Shown: piece by piece, positions 34,715 through 47,037 of the stretch
How positions within the stretch are numbered: the first letter of the stretch is position 1
Layout: the number at the start of each line of letters is the position of its first letter
Origin: Limonium bicolor
Lineage: Eukaryota > Streptophyta > Magnoliopsida > Caryophyllales > Plumbaginaceae
Direction: 5' to 3'
Length of the DNA stretch: 64,000 nt
Assembly (NCBI GenBank): GCA_023374045.1
Contig: CM041778.1
Location: forward strand, 97,528,839 to 97,592,838
Position numbers and translations under genes: made by a program
Notes under the pieces: generated by a model
Databases searched by the model: none
What the model was told of the DNA's origin: nothing
Seen by the model: the letters and a program-made list of their open reading frames with translations, nothing else

Positions 34715-36487
34715 TCCATAAATTCCACAATGTAAAACATATTTATCTAAGTCTATAATATAAAAACTGATAAATGAAATATGTAAAAACTAGAAATTTC
34801 ATAAAATGTTATCACAGTTTTTTAAAAATTTTATTCATTAAATCCCACTATATATGCTTAAAAAACTACAAAATCATAACAAAAGAAAAGAATTTACTAA
34901 AAATATCAGTGAGATTATAAAAGATAATAATTTTTTTTAAAATATCATAAAATATATCAAAAGTTTTTAAGACATTATAGTACTTAATTTTTTTAAATGA
35001 TTAAAATTGGTAAAGTTAAAAAGACCAATATAAAAAATTCAAAATTTGCTGAAGATTTGTGATTTATTTTACTTTTATTAACTCGTATCCTTTTTCTTCA
35101 CTAAAGATTAATAATTCACAAATTGATCATAGTTTTTTCTTATATTATATTTGAACAATCTAAATAGTTAATAAAAAGTAAAAAATTGTTTATTAATGAA
35201 AAATGAATACTTTACACACTAGGTCGATTTTTTCAATAAATATGATACACAACTATCTCATAATAGAAGAAAAGACTGATGAATTATAGTTGAAAAAAAG
35301 AAAATAAAATAAATTTCTAACTTGGTCATAAAATTTTTATAATTTGAATATTTATTTATTATTATTAATTTTTGTTTATTTTTATCCCTTCCTATTATTT
35401 TTATTTTTAAAATAATTTTTTAACTTTTTTGTTGTATGTTGATTTTTTTTTAATTTAATATATGGTGACTTATTTTAAACTTTTAAATTAGTTTGTTAAC
35501 TGACGTGTATTCCTATCTTTTTTTTCGATTTTGCTCACTGACTAGATTTAATGAATTAAGACATAAATATGGTAATATTTCATAAATTTATATCTTTTAT
35601 TTGCATTTCATGAATTAACATTTTTTGAAATCCGTCAGTAGACATCACATCTGCAGTTTGCGGAAATTCTCTAGTTGCTTGTCTTACTTCGACTGCATAC
35701 TCTGATTTTTTTTTTTTTTGCGAAACGCATACTCTGAATTCTTAAACAGGTGTTGAACTGTTAATTCTTGAGTCCCACTCTACAGCAGTACCCTAATCAA
35801 AAGAACTTCGGCGTAGTTGCCTAAATTACGTACGAAACAAAGGAAAAAGATGTGGTAGTCATTAATCACTCTTAAACCTCGGGTCGTACTTACCACACGC
35901 TCTTCCTGTTCTAATAGCAGATTCCAGAATCATTCTGGCTAGAATTGGGCCCATCAAAACTTGGACTCATCTTCTCAATTGACACGAGAAAACCCAAATG
36001 TAAATTTCCTCGCCACAATTAGATGTGGACTACAGTTTATAAGATGTCAAAATCTAGCCAGAAAATGAAACGAGGACAATATTAAGTCGTCATTATCGGC
36101 TCATCTCGTCCGAAATTGTATAATTGACTGAATTTTCTTGTTTAATCTTACCTGCATTTTAATTCCAACAAGACCAACCACGAAAATCCTTCCCCAATCT
36201 AATTTCAACCCAGAACCAAAATAAACAAATAAAATACTACGTGAAGCAGAAAACACGAGGTAAAATCAGTAATCGCACGGCAAGTATATAAATATAATAT
36301 TAATGCGCCAAACGCATAGCACAACGACCTTGGATTTGAGCAATCAAGCTAACCACCCTATTATCAATCCACAGACGACCAAAACGGTACTACTACTCTC
36401 TGTTCTATCAAGGATCTTCGCACTCCGACACCACCACTCCCTTTCACTCTATCTCCTCACGAACTTCTAATCTTCAGAGCAAGAGCT
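34715..36487. other. Intergenic DNA and HDR upstream region
   Basis: AT-rich to about 35700, then more mixed sequence toward the HDR start. No other gene is seen. The last few hundred bases are the probable promoter and 5' UTR of HDR. Confidence 0.6.
36285..36294 (+). promoter_or_regulatory. Candidate TATA box of HDR
   Basis: TATATAAATA lies about 200 bp upstream of the HDR start codon, leaving room for a 5' UTR of roughly 170 nt. No other strong TATA motif is closer. Confidence 0.4.
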
Positions 36488-39400
36488 ATGGCGATTGCTC
36501 CCCAGTTCTGCCGAGTCACAGCACGCACTGACGTCCGTCTCTCTCGCCCCGAAACCACTCTCGCACGCTCGGGATTCTTCCGATGCGGGAGACCAACTAT
36601 CTCCACCGTCCGATGTGCTGCCCCTGTTGGCGATTCGTCTACGGCCTCAGTCGCTTCCCCCGCCTCCGAATCTAAGTTCGATCCCAAGGTCTTCCGCCAT
36701 AACCTCACCAGGAGTAAGAATTACAACCGCAAAGGGTTTGGTCACAAAGAGGCGACTCAGGAGCTTATGAATCGCGAGTATACAAGTGAGTAGCCACCAC
36801 TTCTAGCTACTTTAAAAAATTGTCGGAGATTGATTTTGGTTTGAAGCCTGAGATTCTAAATTATAAAGCGGATTCATTGATACTACGTAATACGGCCGGA
36901 GCTAGTGGTCTTTTGTGGGTAAACTTGCTCGTTTTATCCACTTATTTGTTCATCTCTCTAGAAACCATCTCTGAGTTCTTTTTAGACTGGACTTAATAGT
37001 GGGTTCCATCGATCCACATCTCCCGCACAATAGCTTCGGAGCTCCAATATTAGAATCTTTTTCCTACTCTGAACTCTTATTCAGTTATGAGCTGTATGAT
37101 TTCACATACCATGCGTTCTATTGGATCCAATATATGCTTTTGCAGTTGAAACCATTCTGCCATCTAAACTGATTGAGATGTACAATCGAAACTTGTACCG
37201 CAGGTGATGTGATAAAGACTTTGAAGGATAACGGTAACGAGTACACTTGGGGAAATGTCACAGTGAAACTGGCGGAGGCTTATGGATTTTGCTGGGGTGT
37301 CGATAGAGCGGTACAGATTGCCTATGAGCAAGGAAGCAATTCCCCACTGAGAGGATGTGGATTACCAATGAGATTATTCACAACCCAACAGTCAACAAGG
37401 TTTTGCTATGATTAATCCATATATTTCCGATCTTAACTGAGCACCGATCATGCTCTTGTTTCTTTGATTATTGGGCTTTCCTGTGGAAAATTGTGGTGTC
37501 TCATATGTTAATTCTTAGCTAGCATGTTTTTTATACTCTTGTGATAATCTTCTATTGGTAAAGGGTGGCCAATAATAAGAAAAGGGATAATTCTGATTTT
37601 GTATCCGCTAACATCACAGACACATCTTATTTAAAACTGAGATCTTATGTTTCCAGAGGTTAGAGGAGATGGGTGTTCAATTGATTCCTGTGGACGATGG
37701 AAACAAGAACTTCAGTGTCGTTGACAATGGTGATGTGGTTATTTTGCCTGCTTTTGGAGCCTCCGTCCAGGAAATGCTAACCCTGAGCAATAAAGGTGTA
37801 CAAATTGTGGACACAACTTGCCCTTGGGTGGTAAAGGTAATATCTTATGATTAACTGGCGTTGGTACTTACATGTTTTACTAATCTATAATTTTGATCAC
37901 CCTTGGGTTGGGTGGTAAAGGTAATATCCTATGTTCATATTCATCTTTTAGGTGTGGAACGTAGTTGAGAAGCACAAGAAAGTAGATCATACTTCAATTA
38001 TCCACGGGAAGTATACTCATGAAGAAACTATTGCAACTGCATCATTTGCTGCGAAGTACGTGATTGTCAAGGATATGAAGGAGGTATTTGAAGTCGCAGA
38101 TGTATCTGCAAATGATTGAATAATAGCTAGAGCATTGCAAGCTTTTTTGCACTTGTCTGAAACTGTGCTTGAATCTTTGTTTAAGGCTACATATGTCTGT
38201 GATTATATTCTTGGTGGCGCACTTGATGGTTCTAGCTCAACCAAGGAAGCTTTTATGGAGGTAAAATATTCTTTATTCTCTTTTAGTAAAATATGGGGGT
38301 TTGGTTTTATTATATATAATGATTTTACTTTTCTTTTCTATTCTCTGTGTGAGTGTTCTGCTTTGACTTACAGATGATGTATGTTTAGTATATGCTAAGG
38401 ATCTGTATGAATTAGTCCTTTAAAAGTATGTTTCTTGCAGAAATTCAAGTATGCAGTTTCAGATGGATTTGATCCAGACAAAGATCTTATCAAGGTTGGA
38501 ATAGCAAATCAAACTACAATGCTTAAAGGAGAAACAGAAGAGATAGGTTGGTTGCTTATGATTAGTTCTACTTTCTGTAACTAGTAAACTGGTGGCTGTG
38601 ATGCTCAAAATCGTAATTTTTTAAATCTTGTTTACCTCTTTTTTACAGGCAAATTGGTAGAAAGAACAATGATGCGCAAGTATGGTGTACAAAATCTCAA
38701 TCAACACTATGTGAGCTTCAACACAATCTGTGACGCCACTCAGGTCCCTGAACCTTCCCTGACCTATTTAATCTATTACTAATCCTCATTGCAGACCTCT
38801 ATGATACCTTATCGCTTAATATTATGTCTGTTGAAGACATAGTACAAGACGTAAATAAATGCTGATCAAAATTTGATAAACGTGAATATAAGTTACTTGT
38901 ACAACATGATGTATCCTGATAACTTAAATACACTCTTTGCTGCTAAATTTTGCTTAAATGACCTAGTTTTAGACTACAGGGCGGGGGACAAACCTTTGAG
39001 GAAGTCATCCAATTGTGAGACATAGTAAAGAGCTGAATGATGTGCTTTTGGATTTTTGAGGGGGTTCTGAACTGAATGGCAAGGGTGTAATTAGTATAAA
39101 TACGTATAAAATCAACCTTGTGTTCATCAAATGCTTATCCCTTGTCCTATCAGGAGCGACAAGATGCGATGTACAAGCTGGTAGATGAAGAGATTGACCT
39201 AATGCTGGTAGTTGGAGGCTGGAATTCTAGCAATACTTCTCACTTGCAAGAGATTGCAGAGGATCGTGGCATTCCGTCCTACTGGATAGACAGTGAGGCC
39301 AGAATTGGTCCTGGGAACAGAATAAGCTACAAGCTGAAGTAAGGTTGCCGTTTTCTGAATCTTTTAAATGTAGCATGTCCTCTTAATTTTCATGTTTTCT

Positions 39401-39917
39401 CTTTTGTTATTAAAAATCTGACATATTTTACTCACTGTAATGGTTCAACCTATATAGCATGGAGAGCTGGTTGAGAAGGATAATTGGGTACCCGAGGGTC
39501 CCATCAAAGTTGGAGTAACATCCGGCGCTTCTACCCCAGACAAGGTAAATTATGTTTACCTATGTATGTTAAATCAGGTCAATTTGCTACTGTGTTAGTA
39601 CGTATTTCATCGATGTTTTGTCTTTGTGAATCTCTCTGCGGATTATCACGGTGAAAAATTGAGACCAATACCTTTTGTAATGTATCGGGGAGTACTTTAT
39701 TGAGCACGCTTGGTTGCACACCTAGTTTGTGATCTGAATATCAGGGGAAATCGGAAAATGTTTGAAAATAAAAAGCCTTGAGATAATTCCTAATCCCTCT
39801 AGACGGATTCTTGGTGGAGACTCATTAATTTTCTTCCGGTATTGCTTGGCAGGTTGTGGAAGATGTCCTGATCAAGTATTTGATATCAAGCGGGAGGAAG
39901 CTTTGCAACTAGCTTAG
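36488..39917 (+). CDS. HDR: 4-hydroxy-3-methylbut-2-enyl diphosphate reductase (HDR/IspH), ten exons, three 1-nt lesions
   Basis: HDR is the last enzyme of the plastid MEP pathway, reducing HMBPP to IPP and DMAPP with a [4Fe-4S] cluster. Exons: 36488-36785, 37204-37399, 37657-37836, 37952-38083, 38186-38260, 38441-38546, 38649-38743, 39154-39338/39339, 39458-39544, 39853-39917. Exon 1 has a Ser/Arg/Pro-rich transit peptide ([15 protein letters not shown]) and [13 protein letters not shown]. Cluster cysteines are at 37290 (GFCWG), 37819 (TTCPW) and 38729 (TICDAT); [12 protein letters not shown] is in exon 8. Introns are GT-AG except the exon-8 donor. Three single-base deletions are inferred: near 37326 (exon 2), at the exon-8 donor (GG to G near 39339), and in exon 10 after ATCAAG (GG to G). 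Apart from these, the protein is about 470 residues, normal for the family. It is either a young pseudogene or a functional gene with assembly indels. Confidence 0.93.
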
Positions 39918-40663
39918 GACCGGAACATCATCGCCCACAAAAGTAGCGAGTACTATGTTAGTGTATAGGAAGGAGGTGTTGTATTAGCGTGTGTTGTATG
40001 TAAAAAATGCGCTATAGTATTATGAAGTTAACTAAACGTGTTGAAATAATTGCTTTTGTGCTCCATTTTACCTGCTGATAGGGCTTGTGATGTCTGCAAA
40101 TGGCAACTTCCCCACCTCAACCATTTTGATCATAACCTTCAGGCTTCAATTATTTAAGAACGGGGATAGAAGTTGTTTATATGTATAGTTGGTGCTAAAA
40201 GATGCCTAAGGATGGTAGTCTCTAATTCAGAAACTTCCTGCAGCTGCAAACATCAGCCAGAGATATATCTTTCTTCGTAACTCCTGTAGGAGTAAGCGAA
40301 GAAAATGTCAAAATGGTTTCTTACAATATTTGTACCAAATGGAGATCAATAATTAACCGTAGCCATGCTGTCGCTACAAGCAAAACTTCTGGACAATCAG
40401 CCAGACAATCCAATCCACATAAAACCGAAAATTACATAAACTATACGATGACACTGAGAATTTGTATGGTAAACCAAGTGGCATTATTCACAAAGGCAGC
40501 TTTGAAATCCCCCCAACTAATCAACTCCGTTCGTAGTACCAGAACTAAATTGCTTGCTTTCACTTTAGTTCTTTGTAGTACCAGAACTAATTTCGCAATA
40601 AACTTTACGCGAGTGTTTCTTGGTCTTTAAAATTTGAAACTGTCCAGACTGACGCAGTTGTGT

Positions 40664-40908
40664 TTTTAGATAATTTGGGCCATTTGGCCATTTTATTAAA
40701 ATGAGAAGTCCTGTAAACTAGATGGATGGGTTAAAAAACGGATCTCATTAAAACCTCATTAAACAAAACCTGTGGGAAAAAGCCTAGTGAGGTAAAAGAC
40801 TACCCACCATATCCAATTACAATTTAAGCTAGCAAAAATAGAGAAAACAAAACTACAACACCACTCCGGATGAACAATATTACCAACTATGAAACATAAT
40901 CCTTTTGA
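40664..40908 (-). mobile_element. Short retroposon fragment, minus strand, with about 17-bp target duplication
   Basis: GACTGACGCAGTTGTGT at 40647-40663 recurs with one extra T at 40909-40926. On the minus strand the insert ends in a short A run next to the duplication. Length 245 bp. This fits a 5'-truncated LINE or similar retroposon; no coding capacity. Confidence 0.6.
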
Positions 40909-41748
40909 GACTGACGCAGTTTGTGTATCCAATAATGACCATCGCTGGCGTGGCTGCTTCATTTATGATTAAATAACACGAACGTAATCTTTGTTCCTAT
41001 TGATCTTTGACTGGATTGATTCTTTGGTTGCTTTCACTTATGATAACAAGTTACTCTCTAATTTGATTTATTTGAATATGTAGCAACTGAAGGCTGATTG
41101 ATTGTGTCTATGACTGCCACGTCATCCCCCTAATTAGAGGTTTTGCTAGTTACAGGATGAAAATCTATAGGATTTGATTGAGCAAGTGTCGCGATCTACC
41201 AAATATGGGTACAAAGATGTATAGTGTGATGGTCCAGTGGGTATATGCTTCACTCAACTGCAAAAACTGGTAATAATTTAGAATAAACTAATGAAATACG
41301 TGAGGTATGATGAAGCAGGTGATAATGCGCCGGATTAAGGGGGATAATTTCTCTATCTATTATCCGATTTAGCATTTGTTTTTAGTCTAACCTCGGTAAA
41401 TTATAAATAAGTATAATTAAATTTGTAAAATTTTCATCTTAATTACAATCAAATCCATAAAATTTTAAAAATTAATTACACTTGGACACCAACAATCATA
41501 TCCCAAATAATCTCTGAAAGTTGGACAAATACTAAACAACAATAAAATCTTTTTATCACTCTACCCACCCAAATATTTTATAGGTGACACATAAATCCAG
41601 TAATTGCGCAATGATATCACGGACAACATGTCAAATTCAAATATAACAAGTAAAACTGGATGATATATATGGTGAGATGCTCCACTTAACATCATAGTCC
41701 TGTTGACGTCGTCGTATTAATAATTCTTCTGCCTTCATAAAATATATT

Positions 41749-41966
41749 CCTTTCGGTTCGCGATAGATGATTTGGTTGTTATAGTAAATTTCAAAATAAG
41801 ATGTTTTATACTTTTACCACTCAACTACCATATTATCTTTTACCTTTATCATCCTATCCGGAAACTCACTCATATAAAAGGTAGGATAAGTAGTCCAAAA
41901 GTTTTTTCTTAACTTTTTGTTTTATACTAGAAAATCATCTATCACACAAACATGAGCAAATAATCA
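41749..41966. mobile_element. Candidate Stowaway-like MITE
   Basis: GATAGATGATTT at the left recurs inverted as AAATCATCTATC at the right, and outer bases also match loosely. The left end resembles the CCCTCCGTCCCAAAATAAG type of ends seen in Stowaway MITEs. The target duplication is not clear, so bounds are approximate. Confidence 0.4.
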
Positions 41967-42692
41967 AAGAACTGAAATTGTTTTGCGCAGTCGATTTCCA
42001 ATATGTGCAATCGGAATTTAAAGAAACTACATTACCCTTCAAAATTTTCTATAAATACACCACAGAACCCACACTATTGTGAAAAAACACTCATACCCCC
42101 ACTATTCTAAAAAACCTCACTATCTCTAGAATCCTCTTCCACGGACATACGAGGGGCTTTTTTCAGAGGTATTCCGGACAGTGTAAAAAACTGGGCGGTT
42201 TAAACGCCAATGTATAGATGCCGACATCAACGCCCATGTAAAGGAGTCATCGTTGACGCCCATGTATAGAAGGCGGTGTCGGACGGTCATGTATAGGAGC
42301 CAACGTCGACGCCAGCAATGCTGGGTGGCCGTCAATGTCTGCGCTCTAGGGCATAAATTGTCCCGTTTTTTTCTTTTTGACTGTTTTTCCATTTTTGTTT
42401 ATTTTACTCAATTTAATTTTAAAGTAATGTAAATACATAAAAAGTACCTCTGAATGAGTCCTTTGTACATCCTCATCGATATTAATGTCATACAGATGTT
42501 ACTATCTATATATTTAGGAAGATTAGTGTGTTTTGAGTATTATTTGTAATATATCATAAATTTTAGATAAATATTATAAATTTTTAAAAACATTTTGAGG
42601 GTAAAAAATTTATTTTTCAACCGTGCGAAATAGAAAACCGACGACATGCATTGACCCATAAGAAAAAAATCCACCTACCTACATGCTCCGGG

Positions 42693-43231
42693 TAGAGGTG
42701 ATCATTCGGGCGGGCGGGCCGGGTTCGGGCCGGGCCAGAGGAAAATTTTAGGCCCGTTGGGCCTATTTTCAAAAACCAAGCCTGGTTTTTTACATGCTCG
42801 GGCCGGGCCGGGCGGGCTAGGCCCGGTTTTTTTCAGACTTTACCGAAGCCCGGCCCGCCCGGCCCGGTTTTTTAATTTTTAATATAAATTAATAAAAAAA
42901 ATTAAAATTAATATATTTTAATATAGATTTATATATTATATATAACTTATTTAAAATTTATATATTATATATAATTTTTGTATATATTATATAAAAATTA
43001 AATATGTATATATTACATTTTAAAAATATAATAATAAATAATATAAAATCGGGCCGGGCCGGGCTTGCCCACAGGCTCAAAAAATGTGCCACGGCCCGGC
43101 CCGGTTTTTTATTCGGGTCTAATTTTATGTCCAGGCTCGCCCGGAAGCCCTATCGGGTTCGGGCTCGTCGGGCTTTTTTACGGGCCGGGTCGGACCGGGC
43201 TGCCGGGCCGGACACATTATGATCAGCTCTA
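42693..43231. mobile_element. hAT-type MITE (539 bp) rich in GGGCCGGGCC
   Basis: The ends TAGAGGTGATCA and TGATCAGCTCTA are inverse with one mismatch. GCTCCGGG flanks it at 42685-42692 and 43232-43239, an 8-bp duplication typical of hAT. Subterminal GGGCCGGGC-type repeats in both orientations surround an AT-rich core, as in known plant hAT MITEs. It has no transposase. Confidence 0.85.
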
Positions 43232-43239
43232 GCTCCGGG

Positions 43240-44465
43240 CAACTCTTACTAGGAATGGTTGCCTCTTTGGCAATCTTCTATGGACTATTATTTTCAGCTG
43301 GTTTACATCTGGTCCAATCCAAAGCTTCCGTCCAACATCTGAACCAATTGTTACCGTTGGGTTGTGACTTCGTAGTTCATAAAACCAACTCAATTACTCC
43401 CAAGAATAGTAGCCTGTCAAGTCCATGGGCCTCTGGGAGTGGGCAGCGCAGGGTTGTCTAGATGACAAAGATAGATACGAAGACAGTACGCAATAGTTTT
43501 GTAGTTGGATGTAGATTTAATGAGAAAATGAATTTCTCTATAAGATAACCCAAAGGGAATTGACCTTAGATTTTTTTTTTCACTTCTTCTCTCCACCATG
43601 AATCAAGATGAATGATTATAGCTCCTAGGTGAAGTGAGGGCTATATATATTAGGGAGCCAAGGTGAGTACATTGAATATTTTGATTCAAAGGCTAACATC
43701 AAGAAAATATACTTAGATACGTTCTCCACAATCCTCCTAAGAGCCTAAATCTCTATAATTCATCGATACCCAACTCCTAAGATTGGCCATCCTTATAGGT
43801 GGCTACAACACACAATTACCCTTAAACAGTGGCGGATCCAGAAATCTTGTTTAGGAGGCTAAATTTTTTTGACACCGGGCTAAAATTTTTTTGACACTAA
43901 TTTTCTTTAAAACTTTATATTATGTTGTATTTTTTAAAAAATTTATAAGAATAATTTGATAAATTTTCAAAATTTTCTAGCCTCCCTGCCCTTAAACCAC
44001 TACCCTAAACAATAAACCCTTCCATATCCCTCATTCTAACATACTTCATCCCTTTGAGTTGAACTTCCATTAAGAAGCAAGATTTGCCAAGAAGCCTGGA
44101 CATGACCAAAACACAAGACTTTAACATGAACCTCCGATCAGGAGGTTTTGTAGTAGATAAATTCTCCAACTGTCGATTATTTTTTTGCCGCACACCATAT
44201 CCATCCATATAGTCTCAGTCGATGAATCAGGTGAAGTTTTAGGCATGGCCCATTTTCGAAATCCCAACTTCTAAATCGAGATGATAAGTCACTAGGCATT
44301 CTTTGGTGAACAAGCTGCTAAGATTCGAATGGCATGGTAGTCAGTCTTAAAAAAAAAACCAGAACAGAGAAACTGTTCTATACTGCGCTCGACATGCAAC
44401 GGAGAGAGCAGATAGTAGATTATAGTATATAGCTAGTGCATGAACAAGTCCATGATAAACTACTA
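43240..44465. other. Intergenic DNA, downstream of RPT5
   Basis: No gene is recognised apart from a short hAT-type MITE at 43827-43988. The last 300 bases are probable RPT5 3' UTR and flank (minus strand). Confidence 0.55.
43827..43988. mobile_element. hAT-type MITE (162 bp)
   Basis: It starts CAGTGGCGGATCCAG and ends CTAGCCTCCCTG, giving short inverse ends of the CAG...CTG type. CCCTTAAA flanks it at 43819-43826 and 43989-43996, an 8-bp duplication. CAGTGGCGGA is a common start in plant hAT-type small elements. Confidence 0.75.
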
Positions 44466-45874
44466 CTACGCGTAGTAGTTTAAGCTGGCTTTCTTCTTTG
44501 CCTGAACTTGTATAATGCCTTCATTGAAGTCTTCATGGTTCACCTCAGTGGCATCACGGCGAAGAGCCAGCATTCCCGCCTCAACACACACTGCTTTCAG
44601 CTGAGCACCATTGAAATCATCAGTGGACCGTGCTAACTCCTCAAAATTAACATCTGGGTGCACGTTCATTTTCCTTGAGTGAATTTGCAAAATTCTGGCT
44701 CTCGCCTCTTCTGTGGGGTGAGGAAACTCAATCTTACGATCCAGCCTACCCGACCTCATTAGAGCTGGATCCAGAATATCAGCCCGATTAGTGGCAGCAA
44801 TCACCTTAATCCTTTCATCACTACTGAACCCATCAAGCTGATTCAGAAGTTCCAACATAGTTCTTTGAACTTCTCTGTCGCCACTTACTTCACTGTCAAA
44901 ACGTTTAGTACCTATAGCATCAATCTCATCAATGAATATGATGCAGGGTGCTTTTTCTTTTGCTAGCAGAAAAGCATCACGTACAAGCTTTGCTCCATCT
45001 CCAATAAACATCTGAACAAGCTGAGGCCCGGCCAGCTTGAGGAAAGTTGCATTAGTTTGTGCTGCACATGCACGGGCCATTAAAGTTTTCCCAGTTCCAG
45101 GAGGTCCATATAGCAGAACTCCCTTGGGTGGTTTAATTCCTAGCTTCTGGAACCTTTCTTTGGGTCATTGGCAAAACAATAGCCTCCACCAGTTCCTGGA
45201 TCTGTTTCTCCAACCCTCCAATGTCATTGTAATCTTCAGTCGGTTTTTCATCAACTTCCATAGCTTTCACTCTTGAATCATACTCAGATGGAAGTGTGTC
45301 CAAGATCAAGTAACTATCTTTATTTACACCAACTAAATCACCAGGCTTCAGCTTATCAGGGTCAACCAACCCAACAACAGGCAGGAATATAGTCTGCCGA
45401 GTTGAAGTTTTAAGCACAACACATTTTCCTTTCCTTTGAGAGTCAAGATCAACATTTGCGCCATCCTCCTCTGCTTCATCTTCAGGATTCATTTCTAGAA
45501 TCTCAACGATGTTGCCAACCAGATAAGGAAGCTGCTTGTTAAGTTTAATCTTCTCCTGGTTTTCCTTTATCTTCTCCTTGAACGAATCCAATTCTAAACT
45601 TGTTCTCTGAACTTCCTCCTTCGCAAATCAAACAGAAATATGGAAAGCAATAAAACATAATAATTGATAATCATCAGAAGTTACACACGAATCTTATGAA
45701 ATTGAAACGAGACGACACTCAGGTGAATCATAATATGAGACATACAAAGAAACCAACCTTCAAAATTCGGATCTCGTTGTCCAGAAGACGAGAAGCCCTA
45801 ATTATGTCCTCTGTGGACATCGAAGCGAGCTGGTCTTCTTCAAAATTTGAATCTTCCGCCATCACCGTTGCCAT
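44466..45874 (-). CDS. RPT5: 26S proteasome regulatory AAA-ATPase RPT5, two exons, one 2-nt lesion
   Basis: RPT5 is one of six ATPases of the proteasome base that unfold substrates and open the 20S gate. Exon 1 is 45758-45874 (39 codons from [17 protein letters not shown]); exon 2 is 44466-45618, joined in phase 0. Visible parts are an N-terminal coiled coil ([19 protein letters not shown]), an OB domain ([12 protein letters not shown]), Walker A GPPGTGKT (near 45084-45107), Walker [12 protein letters not shown], arginine-finger region [13 protein letters not shown], and a C-terminal YYA, the HbYX gate-opening motif. About 423 residues, the normal length. Around 45159-45162, in the codons after LPMT, two bases are missing and the frame is broken. 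The sequence is otherwise fully conserved, so an assembly error or very recent lesion is likely. The single long exon 2 could also be compared with intron-rich relatives. Confidence 0.93.
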
Positions 45875-46112
45875 CTTAAAATCAGTAACAGAAGCACTAC
45901 AAATCGACTGCGACCCTGATGGAGTGGAGGAGTTCACTGGGATCCGGTGTGAAGCTCAAAGAGAACAAGTAGAACAGGCAACGGTGGTGTCTTGTGATGG
46001 AGAAAAACGAATGACCAACTTGAGTTTGGAGATCCACTGCGCCTCGTTTAGCCGAATGGGCCGAGTCTTGTTTATTCCGATATTGTAGAATTGAAGAATA
46101 TAGGCTTGTTCG

Positions 46113-47037
46113 CCATGACTGTTTGGTAGCATAAATGCAGCATATTTGACAGCAGGAATGTGCTGGTATAAATGCAGCATATTGCTGGTAGGAATGTGCT
46201 GACATAAATGCAGCTGTTTTGAAAACTGTTGTTTGGCAGTGCAGCATATATGCAGCATGTTTGGTTCAGTTAGTTATATGTAGTGCGTTTACCGTTTTCG
46301 TATTACAATTATAATTTATTATATTACACTACGTAACTTTATTTTGTTAGTAAAAATAAATAAAAAAATTTACAAACAATAAAATTTTATTTCTATTATT
46401 TAAGCAAAACTTGTAACTCCTAAACAATATTTTTATTATCTAAATTTTTTAATTCTTACAAATATAAAAGCGTAAAAAATGAGAAAAAACGTTTCAAATT
46501 TTCTGATAATGTTATGTGAATTTATTTAGTGAAATTATAACTTTTAATAATATATAATATTTTTATACTTTGTATGTTAATAAATTTATATGCATTCATA
46601 TTTCTATATACTATTTAATATTTTAATTTATAACAAGTGTGTATATTTATTCATTTTTTTTAATTTTATTAATCTATGTGATATTACAAATAATATATTA
46701 TAGATTTGTATTATAAATGTGATTTTGTAAATTTGGCTAAAGATGTAATACTATTTTTTATAAATTATTTAAAGCATTATGTAATTTGTAATAAATAAAG
46801 TAACTTGTAAAAAATTTCTTTTTTTTTAAAAAAATCAATAGTCATAGTAATTGCATTGAAGTGAGTAAAGAAATGGAAGTGAAAACATGAAACGAAAAAG
46901 TAGCATTTGCTGCGGGCATTTATGCTGACATTTGCTGTTTTAGGCGAACACACAAAACAAATAAAGGAGTCTAAAACAACATATGCTGTACGTTTATGCT
47001 GTAAAAAATGCGCATAAAATGCGAGACGAACACATCC
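46113..47037. mobile_element. Candidate MITE with GGCTTGTTCG-type ends
   Basis: The left end GGCTTGTTCGCC and the inverse of the right end GGATGTGTTCG are alike, and both flanks carry ATA. GCATAAATGCAGCA-type motifs recur near both ends in opposite orientation. The ends recall PIF/Harbinger or hAT small elements, but the match is loose. Confidence 0.35.

Larger units (their letters stand above)
40050..42692. other. Intergenic DNA with small insertions
   Basis: No gene is recognised. It holds a minus-strand retroposon fragment (40664-40908), a candidate MITE (about 41749-41966) and a short tandem repeat (about 42205-42310, 27-bp units with ACGCCCATGTATAG). The first part is HDR 3' flank. Confidence 0.65.

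Noticed and set aside
43004..43222. 72-residue Arg/Ala-rich frame
   Set aside because: It lies wholly within the GC-rich subterminal repeats of a hAT MITE.
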